From the NCBI GenBank assembly GCA_025450035.1, contig JANWIF010000130.1:1-41979 (forward strand): a stretch of 41,979 nt of DNA. The letters are read 5' to 3'. Every line of letters starts with the position of its first letter. Position 1 is the first letter of the stretch. The notes beneath the pieces were generated by a model. The model saw only the letters and a program-made list of their open reading frames with translations, had not been told where the DNA came from and made no database searches. The stretch comes from Gemmatimonadaceae bacterium. Lineage in GTDB: Bacteria; Gemmatimonadota; Gemmatimonadetes; Gemmatimonadales; Gemmatimonadaceae. Both the position numbers and the translations under genes were made by a program. This document shows positions 23,901 through 31,300 of this stretch, in pieces.

Positions 23901-25114
23901 GGGCTGAGTGTCCTCTCGATGTGTTCAATGGCGCCGCCGACCGCGACCCACTCGCCGGCCGAGAGCGGTTGCTCGATCGCACGCTGAAGCACCCGCACGT
24001 CACCCGCCACTACCGGCGCGCGACCAGCCAGCAGCGAGAGATACTGTGTGTCATCGGCCGCAGTGGTACCCAGCGGGTGCCGGCGCCGCACACCTCGCAC
24101 CAGCCGCCGCGTCGCCAGCCGCGTAGCCCGCACCTGCTCATACGCCCGTGACAACGCACCCACGTGTTCGAAGGGAGATCGACGTTCGATCGCCCGCCGC
24201 GCCCGCGGCGCGATGGGACGGATGCCAACCGCCATGAGCAACACCAGCCCCGCGATCAGCGCCTGCGTCGCCACACGCCCCCAAGTGGTCCAGACCATCG
24301 CGTGCCACACGACGTCTGTCGGCCCGGTGACATCGCCGTACCCCTGATGGAACTCGTCGAAGATCAGCGGCCGCGCCCGATCCGGCGACAGTCGCTCGAT
24401 CAGCTGCACGACGAAGATCGCCGCTGTGGTGTCGCGCACCGCGCCATTGCGAAATTGATCCACATCGCCGATCACCAGCGCCCGTCCGCGGCCGAACCGT
24501 CGCTCCATGATCGCCGGCTTGATCGTGGAGCTGTCGACCCGCACGCGGACCAACGTCGTGACATCCGGGGGGAACACCGGTGCCGTGTCGTCGTCGGATA
24601 CCGGCACCGGAGTCAAATAGTGCCGGATGGCGTCCGCTCGCTCCGCCGAGTATCGCAACGGCGCCGCCGTGGTCACGATGCTGTCGCCGTCTGCGCTGGG
24701 CAGGATCTTTAGATTGTACCGCGGGTACAAACTGCGCCGGATCCGCAGGGAGTCGGCCAACGGCGACCCGCGCTCCGGAATTACCAGCGCGGTTGCCCCG
24801 CGCCTAACGGCGCCCAGCAGCGCCGACACCTCCGTCGCGCTTGGCTCGTCGGGCGGCAGCAGGAGCACGTACGTCGCCGCCGTGTCCATCCCCTCCCGAA
24901 ACGCGCTGCGCCGCCGCCCGACGTGCCAGCCCAAACGACCCAACACTTCGTAGATCCCCTGGGCGGCGTACGTGCTCGTCCCGTACGTAGTGAGCTGCCG
25001 CGACTCGTCCTCCCCCGCCGTCGGCGAAAAGATGATCGCTGCCACCACCAGCGCCCCGAGGATGGGGAGCACCACGCGCGGCCGCAGCCACCGGTCCAGC
25101 CGCCGCTCAGTCAT
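23897..25114 (-). CDS. DUF4350 domain membrane protein
   Basis: 405 aa with an N-terminal membrane helix (VVLPILGALVVAAIIF), a large external domain with the DUF4350 start (STYAAQGIYEVLGRLGWHVGRRR, GATALVIPERGSPLADSLR, GRGRALVIGDVDQFRN, FDEFHQGYG) and a second helix near residue 275 (TQALIAGLVLLMAVGIRPI), then a cytoplasmic tail. DUF4350 proteins accompany MoxR/DUF58/DUF4129 genes in many phyla; function unknown. ATG 25114 overlaps the DUF4129 stop by 8 bp and its own end overlaps MoxR by 4 bp, indicating strong translational coupling. Confidence 0.85.
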   Translation of the reverse strand: MTERRLDRWLRPRVVLPILGALVVAAIIFSPTAGEDESRQLTTYGTSTYAAQGIYEVLGRLGWHVGRRRSAFREGMDTAATYVLLLPPDEPSATEVSALLGAVRRGATALVIPERGSPLADSLRIRRSLYPRYNLKILPSADGDSIVTTAAPLRYSAERADAIRHYLTPVPVSDDDTAPVFPPDVTTLVRVRVDSSTIKPAIMERRFGRGRALVIGDVDQFRNGAVRDTTAAIFVVQLIERLSPDRARPLIFDEFHQGYGDVTGPTDVVWHAMVWTTWGRVATQALIAGLVLLMAVGIRPIAPRARRAIERRSPFEHVGALSRAYEQVRATRLATRRLVRGVRRRHPLGTTAADDTQYLSLLAGRAPVVAGDVRVLQRAIEQPLSAGEWVAVGGAIEHIERTLSP

Positions 25115-25736
25115 GTGGACGCACGATCGGAACCGCTAACGCCAGGAGGCGCTGGTACCGCGCTTCGTCGCACGACCCAACACCATAGATCACCACTTCG
25201 TACGAACGGGCAAACTCTCGAAACCGCGCGAAGAGCGACGACGATCGCACGCGCAGTTCCCGCACGTAGTCCCCAACGGTCTTGGATGGATGCAAGCGAA
25301 TGTGTTCGGCCCTCGCCGCGCTTTCCAAGAGCGCCGCGTAGAGCGCGTGCGCCGCGCTGGTGTAGTCGCCCGCCGCCGCGAGCTGCTGGGACGCGCTCCA
25401 GGGATCGCGCCACCGCGGGCCCGATTCTCCCCTCGTCCACGATGCGCCCTGGGCCAGGTCCATTCGATGAAGATGCCACAGCCAGACCGTCCGCCCCACG
25501 ATCGCGACCAGCAACGTCGCCACCCCCCCCACGACCGGCCAGAATAGAAGCGGCGACGCACGCAGCGCGTGATACCCGGAGTAGATCCACGCGAAGAACC
25601 GGACTAACTGGTCGACCATCCACCCGAGAATTCGCTGGATGTAGGTGAAGCGTCCATACGCGCCGCGGCGGAACACGGAGTCCACGGCGGTGGCGATCGA
25701 ACGGCTCGGAACCTGTGCGGCGGTGAGAACAAGCAT
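25107..25736 (-). CDS. DUF4129 domain membrane protein
   Basis: 209-aa protein with one clear membrane helix (LLFWPVVGGVATLLVAIVG near residues 65-85) and a C-terminal DUF4129 helical domain (AAAGDYTSAAHALYAALLE, YVRELRVR, FARSYEVVIYGVG). Such domains are found alone or at the end of transglutaminase proteins and are linked to MoxR/DUF58 systems. ATG 25736 is used though no Shine-Dalgarno is visible. A C8 run (25523-25530) falls in the helix-coding part. It follows the MprF-like gene after a 53-bp gap and overlaps the DUF4350 start by 8 bp. Confidence 0.8.
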   Translation of the reverse strand: MLVLTAAQVPSRSIATAVDSVFRRGAYGRFTYIQRILGWMVDQLVRFFAWIYSGYHALRASPLLFWPVVGGVATLLVAIVGRTVWLWHLHRMDLAQGASWTRGESGPRWRDPWSASQQLAAAGDYTSAAHALYAALLESAARAEHIRLHPSKTVGDYVRELRVRSSSLFARFREFARSYEVVIYGVGSCDEARYQRLLALAVPIVRPHD

Positions 25737-25789
25737 GCGGTGGGGAGAGTATAGAACCCGGGCGCGCGTCACGCCACACTGACGGTCCC

Positions 25790-27553
25790 TCAGCGGCGCA
25801 CCACCCCTTCCAATCCGCCCGCGACCAACGATGCGATGTTCGCCAAGATCACGGGCCGCAGCGCGACGCCCGGTGTCACCAGATACCGGGCCGCCCACAC
25901 GGGATGAAACCACTCCTTGAACTCCCGCACTCCCTGGAAGTTGTAGAACCGCTCGCCGTGTCCGAACACCGCCGTGCCCAACCGGTGCCAGATCGGTGCG
26001 ATCGTCGACGCGTGAAGCCCGGACAATGGCGCCATCCCCAGATTGAACCACCGGTATCCCCGGGCGTTCCCCCACAGCATCATCTCCGTCAACACGTACC
26101 GCATGATGCCGGGCGGCGCTTCCGGCGAGAAACGCATCAGGTCCACTTCCAACTCCTCGTGGCATCCCGATGGCCACACGTTGGCGAACGCGATCACCCG
26201 CCCGCCGCGCCGCACCACGCCAGTCGGAAATCGACGCATGTATCCCTCGTCGAAAAAGCCGAGCGAGAATCGCTTCTCGCGCGCCTTCTTTGCCGCGCGC
26301 CATCGGTCCGACACTTCGCGCATCTCCGCCATCGCCTCCGGCACACGCTCGACCGGCAGCAGTTCGAACGTGCATCCGTCCTGTTCCGCCTTGCGCCAGA
26401 CGCGCCGTAAGTTGCGCCGCTCCGCACCCTCGAGCGAGAAGTCGGCTAACGAGACCCGCGCTTCTTCCCCTAACTTTGCCACACTGAACCCGAGATCGAG
26501 GTAATGGTGCAGTTGGGCTGGACCGACCTTGTAGAACACCGGCCATACCCCGTGCCGGTCGCACGCGCGAATGAAGCGCATCGCCAGGTCTGGCACCGCC
26601 TCCGGCGGCCCCACAGGATCGCCTAACGCAATCCAGCTCTGCCGAGCGACCCCGTACATCACGAATCCAGTCTGTGCCTCGTTGAATAGCAGCGCTTTGT
26701 CGCCCAGGTACACCAGGTGGGCGGACGCGTCGGGGTAGGCGGCGACAATGTCGGACACGCTGTCCAGTTGGGCCATCGATGGTAGCACGGGCCGCGCCCG
26801 CGCGGGCCGGATCAACCGCATGCCGGCCACGATGACCAGGAGGGTCACCACGCCGGTCGTTGCTCGAAGGAATCGCGATGCCTCCGCGCCGGGAGAAAAA
26901 TGCCAGAACGTGCCCGCGCTGATTCCTGGTGCGCCGTACGAGATTATACCCAGCACGATCGACCCCAACACCACGAGCAGAATCGCCGCGATCCACGCGG
27001 GGGTGAACCGCTCCTCGAGCAGGCTGGCCTTGCGATAAAAGAAACGTCGGCTCGCCAGCAGTGCGACGAGCATCGCCGATAGCAAGATGGCCTCCTCGAT
27101 GTCGAGCTCCTTGAGGAGACAGAACAATATCCCGGCGCCTAACAACGCGACCGTCAGGTGGTACGCAGCATCCAGGCGCCGCCAGAGCCCGCGCGCCAGA
27201 ATGAGCAGTCCGGCTCCCGCCAGACTGCCGAAAAAATGCGATACCTCGATGATCGGAAGCGGCAGGAACTGCAGCAGCCACCCCAGGCGGTCCGCTGCCG
27301 CCGGCGTCGCGCCCGAGAACAACAGCATCGACCCGGCCAGAAACGTCGTCGCCGCCAGCAGACGGGGCACCACCACCGGCGCCACATGCCCGCTGATCCG
27401 CAGCACGCGCTGCAGCGGCCGCTGATGGCGCAGCAGAAACACCACACCGAGCACCACCGCGATCAGAATGCTCGGCAGGAGGTAGTGCACCGTGTTCACC
27501 GGCACGTACCTGCCCAACCGTCGGAGCGACGTACTGTCGACCTGCGAAATCAC
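25790..27553 (-). CDS. MprF-like DUF2156 protein (aminoacyl-phosphatidylglycerol synthase type)
   Basis: 587 aa: about seven N-terminal membrane helices (for example YLLPSILIAVVLGVVFLL, LLAATTFLAGSMLLFSG, AWIAAILLVVLGSIVLGII) followed by a C-terminal DUF2156 acyltransferase domain (ALLFNEAQTGFVMYGV, SWIALGDPVGPPEAV, WRKAEQDGC, WFNLGMAPLSGL). Full MprF has about 14 helices, flippase plus synthase; this protein is of the shorter kind holding only the synthase part. It may attach an amino acid (Lys, Ala or other) from aminoacyl-tRNA to phosphatidylglycerol, altering surface charge. GTG 27553 overlaps the mutY stop by 4 bp, which is why I prefer it to starts further upstream. Confidence 0.85.
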   Translation of the reverse strand: MISQVDSTSLRRLGRYVPVNTVHYLLPSILIAVVLGVVFLLRHQRPLQRVLRISGHVAPVVVPRLLAATTFLAGSMLLFSGATPAAADRLGWLLQFLPLPIIEVSHFFGSLAGAGLLILARGLWRRLDAAYHLTVALLGAGILFCLLKELDIEEAILLSAMLVALLASRRFFYRKASLLEERFTPAWIAAILLVVLGSIVLGIISYGAPGISAGTFWHFSPGAEASRFLRATTGVVTLLVIVAGMRLIRPARARPVLPSMAQLDSVSDIVAAYPDASAHLVYLGDKALLFNEAQTGFVMYGVARQSWIALGDPVGPPEAVPDLAMRFIRACDRHGVWPVFYKVGPAQLHHYLDLGFSVAKLGEEARVSLADFSLEGAERRNLRRVWRKAEQDGCTFELLPVERVPEAMAEMREVSDRWRAAKKAREKRFSLGFFDEGYMRRFPTGVVRRGGRVIAFANVWPSGCHEELEVDLMRFSPEAPPGIMRYVLTEMMLWGNARGYRWFNLGMAPLSGLHASTIAPIWHRLGTAVFGHGERFYNFQGVREFKEWFHPVWAARYLVTPGVALRPVILANIASLVAGGLEGVVRR

Positions 27554-28230
27554 GAGTCGTTCGCAGCGTACGTCGCACACACCGCGCGCACCGGACAGCG
27601 ATCGCAATGACGAATGCGCGCCGTGCAGACTAGCGCACCCAGCTCCATGAGGGCCTGATTATGGATGTACGTCGTACGACCGGTGCGAGGGAGTAGCGCG
27701 GTCGCCAGCGCCCACAACGCTCGCTGACCAGCGCCCCGCGTGGCATCGACACCCGGCGCGAACACCCGCCGCAGTACCCGCGCCACGTTGGTGTCGACTA
27801 ACGCCGCACGCCGCTCGAAGGCGAACGATGCCACTGCGCCAGCGGTGTACGCTCCGACCCCGGGCAGCGCTCGCAGCCCGGCGGGATCGTTGGGCAGCAC
27901 GGCCTCACCATCACCATCCCGCGCCACGGACTTCGCGAGCCGGTGCAGGTTGCGCGCTCTCGCGTAGTAGCCCAACCCGTTCCACGCGTCCATCACTCGC
28001 GCCGGCCGTGCGCGCGCCAACGACTCGAGCGTTGGAAACCGTTCAAGAAACTCCCCGTACTTGAGCAACACACGCGACACCTGGGTTTGCTGCAACATCA
28101 GTTCCGACACCAGGACGCGGTACGGATCCCGCGTTCGACGCCATGGCAGATCGCGATGATGCGCACGATACCAGGTGCGCAGCGAACGCCCAAATCGAAG
28201 CCGTACCCCTGGGGTGGGGAGAATAACCAT
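27550..28230 (-). CDS. mutY: A/G-specific adenine glycosylase, short form without 8-oxoG recognition domain
   Basis: Base-excision repair glycosylase removing A mispaired with 8-oxoguanine. 226 aa: SELMLQQTQV with catalytic Glu43, helix-hairpin-helix LRALPGVGAYTAGAVASFAF, the Asp in VDTNVARVLRR, and the iron-sulfur cluster CTARIRHCDRCPVRAVC (C-x6-C-x2-C-x5-C), after which the protein ends within a few residues. The C-terminal NUDIX-like 8-oxoG-recognition domain of E. coli-type MutY (about 350 aa) is absent. ATG 28230 (MVILPTPGVRLRFGRSLRTW) is chosen as homologues begin close to here; the open frame extends to 28446. First gene of the minus-strand operon, overlapping the MprF-like gene by 4 bp. 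Confidence 0.88.
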   Translation of the reverse strand: MVILPTPGVRLRFGRSLRTWYRAHHRDLPWRRTRDPYRVLVSELMLQQTQVSRVLLKYGEFLERFPTLESLARARPARVMDAWNGLGYYARARNLHRLAKSVARDGDGEAVLPNDPAGLRALPGVGAYTAGAVASFAFERRAALVDTNVARVLRRVFAPGVDATRGAGQRALWALATALLPRTGRTTYIHNQALMELGALVCTARIRHCDRCPVRAVCATYAANDS

Positions 28231-28527
28231 GTCGCGCTCACGCGCGATGCTGACCCGGCGATGCGATGGTTTCACGGAGGTCTCGGCGTCGGTAATCGAT
28301 GGCGAACTCGGCCGCAGAACACTTGCCGCCCTTTTCAGTAACGGCGCTATGAGCTCCGCGGCCCTTCGAAACCTCGGCAGTGCGAACAGGGTATTCAATC
28401 CCAACTCGCATCCGTACGGGCCGCGCACTGTTCCACGGTCCGCCAACCATGCATCATTTATCCGATGCGGCGTGTGCCGCGCACGTCACCCACAGTGGGC
28501 CGCGGCCCCCAAGGCTCAGGAGCACGC
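28231..28527. other. Divergent intergenic region between mutY and the exported protein gene
   Basis: About 297 bp between two divergent starts. No convincing gene; the minus-strand frame upstream of mutY is open but unlike MutY and probably leader. Promoters for both directions should lie here, but I see no box pair I trust. A CAGGAG (28518-28523 region) is the ribosome-binding site for the plus-strand gene. Confidence 0.4.
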
Positions 28528-29331
28528 ATGTCATCCGGTCGCACTCTCACACTCGCGCTCACGCTCTCAACCCTCGGAGCGATCGCCCTTCCCGCGCAAG
28601 CCATTGTTCGCTACACCCCCGGCACGCGACGCTATCACCTGATTTCCGTCGTCACTCGCTCCCAGGAGCAGGGCGGTCAGAGCAGCCAGTTCAAGCTCAC
28701 CAACGAACAACTGGTTTCCGTCGCCCTCGCTGCCCACGGCAAGGACTCGCTCGATTTCTCGTACACTATGGATTCGAGCGCCATCGTTTCCGACCCACCC
28801 ATCGAGCTGCCCGACATCTCGCGGATGAAGGGCACCCAGGTGCACGGAGTCATGGCGGCGACGGGCAAAGTTTCCTCCTATACGTCCACCGCGCAGAAAA
28901 ACGACCCCGACATGCAGCGCCTCGTCGAAGGCATGAGCCAGTTCCTCATCGTGCTTCCCCGCGATGCCAAGCGCGGAAGTACCTGGACCGACACGACGCA
29001 CGGCACAGTCGAACAGAATGGCGCGCACCTGAACACGACTTCGATCATTACTTCGAAAATCATCGACGACACGACGTTCGACGGCCAGCATGCCTGGCGC
29101 GTCCGCCGATCCATGGCGCTGTCCATGAGCGGCACGCAAGCCGGGACGGGACAATCGCTCACCATCGACGGCACGGGCACGGGAGATGGGATCTACTACC
29201 TGAGTGCGGCCGGCGTCTACCTCGGCTCGACCGCGACGCAGAACATGCGGATGAAAGTGGTCGCGAAGGAAACGGGTGAGACCATCCCCGTCACACAGGC
29301 CGTCACCTCGAAAGTGGAGCTGCTCCACTGA
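28528..29331 (+). CDS. Exported protein of unknown function
   Basis: 267 aa with a signal peptide (MSSGRTLTLALTLSTLGAIALPAQA). The mature part is beta-rich and Thr/Ser-rich with a layout seen in periplasmic or outer-surface beta-sandwich proteins: YRTPG-like opening (VRYTPGTRRYHLISVV), a central VLPRDAKRGSTWTDT, and the repeating long strands of FDGQHAWRVRRSM and GIYYLSAAGVYLGS. No catalytic motif or cysteine seen. It resembles in general style DUF6263-like proteins, which I cannot confirm. ATG 28528 has CAGGAG upstream. It is single, convergent with arfB. Confidence 0.7.
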   Translation: MSSGRTLTLALTLSTLGAIALPAQAIVRYTPGTRRYHLISVVTRSQEQGGQSSQFKLTNEQLVSVALAAHGKDSLDFSYTMDSSAIVSDPPIELPDISRMKGTQVHGVMAATGKVSSYTSTAQKNDPDMQRLVEGMSQFLIVLPRDAKRGSTWTDTTHGTVEQNGAHLNTTSIITSKIIDDTTFDGQHAWRVRRSMALSMSGTQAGTGQSLTIDGTGTGDGIYYLSAAGVYLGSTATQNMRMKVVAKETGETIPVTQAVTSKVELLH

Positions 29332-29370
29332 CGCACGGGTCCATGGATGCTGGGGCGGGGAGCCGCGCAC

Positions 29371-29799
29371 TCATTCGTCGTTAGGCAATCGCCGCGAGCG
29401 CTTGCGGTCCCCATGGGCCTTCTTCTCCGCCAGCCGTTGCTCCACCGCGCGACGCGGCACGCGCGTCCGTACCCGCCGCTTGGGCACCACCAGCGCCCGG
29501 CGAACCACCTCGGCCAGCCGCGCTTCCGCCTCCGTGCGATTGCGGCGCTGGCTGCGGTGCTCGCTCGCCACGATCCGCACAAACCCCTCGGCGTCTCGCC
29601 GCGCCACCAGCTTCTGCTCCACCCGCGCCCGCTCCGCATCGTCCAACGCCCGCGACGTCGTTGGGTTCCACAGCAGCTCGATCCGCGTCGATGAGGTGTT
29701 CACGTGCTGTCCGCCCGGCCCCCCGGCCCGCGTTGCGCGCACAACGAGCTCGTCGCGCGGAATCTCTACGCGCGCGTCCACCTTGATGCCGTCGCTCAC
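29371..29799 (-). CDS. arfB: Alternative ribosome-rescue factor / class I release-factor-like peptidyl-tRNA hydrolase
   Basis: 142-aa ArfB (YaeJ/ICT1)-type protein: the GGQ catalytic tripeptide is in RATRAGGPGGQHVNTSSTRIEL (residues 29-31), and the C-terminus is the expected long basic tail (PKRRVRTRVPRRAVEQRLA, then EKKAHGDRKRSRRL) that inserts into the empty mRNA channel of stalled ribosomes. No codon-recognition domain is present, so it is not a canonical RF1/RF2. GTG 29799 overlaps the CorC stop by 4 bp (GTGA), so translation should be coupled. It ends 39 bp from the opposing exported-protein gene. Confidence 0.92.
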   Translation of the reverse strand: MSDGIKVDARVEIPRDELVVRATRAGGPGGQHVNTSSTRIELLWNPTTSRALDDAERARVEQKLVARRDAEGFVRIVASEHRSQRRNRTEAEARLAEVVRRALVVPKRRVRTRVPRRAVEQRLAEKKAHGDRKRSRRLPNDE

Positions 29800-31157
29800 G
29801 AGCCTGCCGGCCCCCCCCCCGCTCCTTCCGGTACCGCCCGATGCACCCGCACCGCCGCCACGCGTTTGCCGTCCATGGCCACCACTTCCAGCTCGCCTCC
29901 TGGATACGAAACACGATCCCCGATCTTCGGAACCCGCCCGAGCTGCGAGAAAACGTACCCGCCTAACGTCGACCAACTGCCCTGCGGAACCCGCACGCCG
30001 TGATCCGAGCGCACGTCGATCAGCGACAGCGAGCCGGCAAGCTCCAACACACCGTTCTGCATCAACGCCTCGCGCGATGCCACATCGTACTCATCGGCAA
30101 TGTCGCCAATCACTTCCTCGATGAGATCCTCCATCGTGACAATCCCCGACGTGCCGCCAAATTCATCCAACACCACAGCCATGTGCGCTCGCGTCCGGCG
30201 CAAGTCGTCCAACACGCGCTCCGCGGCACGCGTGTCCGGCACGTACAGCGCCTCGCGTACGAACAGCTCGAGCGAGAACGGCGCCCTCCCCCGTCGGTCG
30301 TACAGCCACAAATCCTTCGCCAGAAAAACTCCCACGACGTCGTCCAACGTCTCGCGATAAATCGGATACCGCGAATAGCGCTCGCGACGCAACACCTCCC
30401 ATACCTCCGCCTCGGTGGCGTCGATCGGCAGCGCCACGACTTCCGTCCGCGGCCGCATCACATCGCGCGCCTTCTTGTTATGGAAGTCAAACACGCCCGC
30501 CAGCATCTGCGTATCCGTTTCGTTCAACATGCCGTGCGCACGTGCCTGCATCACGAGTAACCGCAGCTCCTCCGGCGAATGCACCCGCGCGCTGTCCTGC
30601 ACGGTGTGCAGCCCAAGCAGATGCAGGAATCCGTTGGCCGCGCCATTGAGCACGGCAATGAATGGCCGCCCGAACCACGAAAACAACTTCAGCGGGCGCG
30701 CCACCCAGCGACTCACACCCTCAGGGTTGAGCAGCGCCACCGACTTCGGCACCAACTCGCCCAACACGATGTGCAGCATCGTGATGATCAGAAACGCCGC
30801 GGTCGCTGCCGCGGCGCTGTGCGTCAACACGGGCGACACCACCACGCCGAACGCGCGGAACAACCGGTCGAGCAGCGTGGCGACGGTCGCTTCCCCAAGC
30901 CACCCTAACCCGAGCGACGACAGCGTGATGCCGAGTTGCGTCGCGGAGATGTACAGATCGAGGTGCTTGAGCGTCTCCTGCACGACCTTGGCACTCTTGT
31001 CGCCACGGCTGGCCAACGCATCGATGCGGCTCCGACGAGTCCCCACGAGGCCAAACTCGGCTGCCACGAAAAACGCATTGGCGAGCACCAGCAACAACAC
31101 CGCAAGTAGGCGCAAAAGGATTGCGCCCGCCGTTAGCTGCTCCGGCGCACTGGGCAC
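29796..31157 (-). CDS. CNNM/CorC (HlyC) family CBS-domain transporter-like protein
   Basis: About 453 aa: N-terminal DUF21/CNNM membrane domain (LLAVLLLVLANAFFVAAEFG, LGITLSSLGLGWLGEATVA, IITMLHIVLGELVPKSVAL), a CBS pair (VMRPRTEVVALP, YSRYPIYRETLDDVVGVFL, MAVVLDEFGGTSGIVTMEDLIEEVIGDI split by the linker) and a C-terminal CorC_HlyC domain (WSTLGGYVFSQLGRVPKIGD). Family members are tied to Mg2+/Co2+ efflux. GTG 31157 is set by AAGGAG (31162-31167) 4 nt upstream. The last codons (EGAGGGPAGS) lie on a G10 tract immediately before the arfB start; with one more G the frame would read straight into arfB. Confidence 0.9.
   Translation of the reverse strand: MPSAPEQLTAGAILLRLLAVLLLVLANAFFVAAEFGLVGTRRSRIDALASRGDKSAKVVQETLKHLDLYISATQLGITLSSLGLGWLGEATVATLLDRLFRAFGVVVSPVLTHSAAAATAAFLIITMLHIVLGELVPKSVALLNPEGVSRWVARPLKLFSWFGRPFIAVLNGAANGFLHLLGLHTVQDSARVHSPEELRLLVMQARAHGMLNETDTQMLAGVFDFHNKKARDVMRPRTEVVALPIDATEAEVWEVLRRERYSRYPIYRETLDDVVGVFLAKDLWLYDRRGRAPFSLELFVREALYVPDTRAAERVLDDLRRTRAHMAVVLDEFGGTSGIVTMEDLIEEVIGDIADEYDVASREALMQNGVLELAGSLSLIDVRSDHGVRVPQGSWSTLGGYVFSQLGRVPKIGDRVSYPGGELEVVAMDGKRVAAVRVHRAVPEGAGGGPAGS
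29811..29820. repeat. C10/G10 homopolymer at the CorC-arfB junction
   Basis: Ten C on the plus strand (G10 in the minus-strand genes), encoding Gly-Gly-Gly a few codons before the CorC stop. G11 would fuse CorC in frame to arfB through GAGRLVSDGIKV; G9 would give a different C-terminus. Confidence 0.9.
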
Positions 31158-31161
31158 GTAA

Positions 31162-31167
31162 CTCCTT
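31162..31167 (-). promoter_or_regulatory. Shine-Dalgarno AAGGAG fixing the CorC start
   Basis: AAGGAG on the minus strand, 4-nt spacer before GTG 31157. Open frame continues upstream, but this site and family N-terminus both support 31157. Confidence 0.6.
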
Positions 31168-31300
31168 GGCGGAGATAGTCGTCGAAGATATAGCAAAACG
31201 CCAGCCTCCGCGGTACTTCCGCCGTCTCGCATTCTGCGAGAGCCGCCCCTCCCTCGCTCGGCGCGCGAATAGCCATCCGTCGCCATACTCGTCCGCCACG

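Noticed and set aside
25107-27578. Very long minus-strand open frame (over 800 codons) covering the DUF4129 gene and antisense-phase of the MprF-like gene
   Set aside because: Only its last ~209 codons look coding; the rest is the same strand in another frame of a clear DUF2156 gene and has no family resemblance. Long empty frames are common in high-GC DNA.
28231-28446. N-terminal extension of MutY by 72 residues to an ATG at 28446
   Set aside because: The sequence resembles no MutY N-terminus, and the enzyme's conserved part begins shortly after ATG 28230.
31158-31300. Sigma-54 or autoregulatory site upstream of the signalling cassette
   Set aside because: TTGGCGGAG has no GC dinucleotide at the required 10-bp distance; nothing palindromic stood out.
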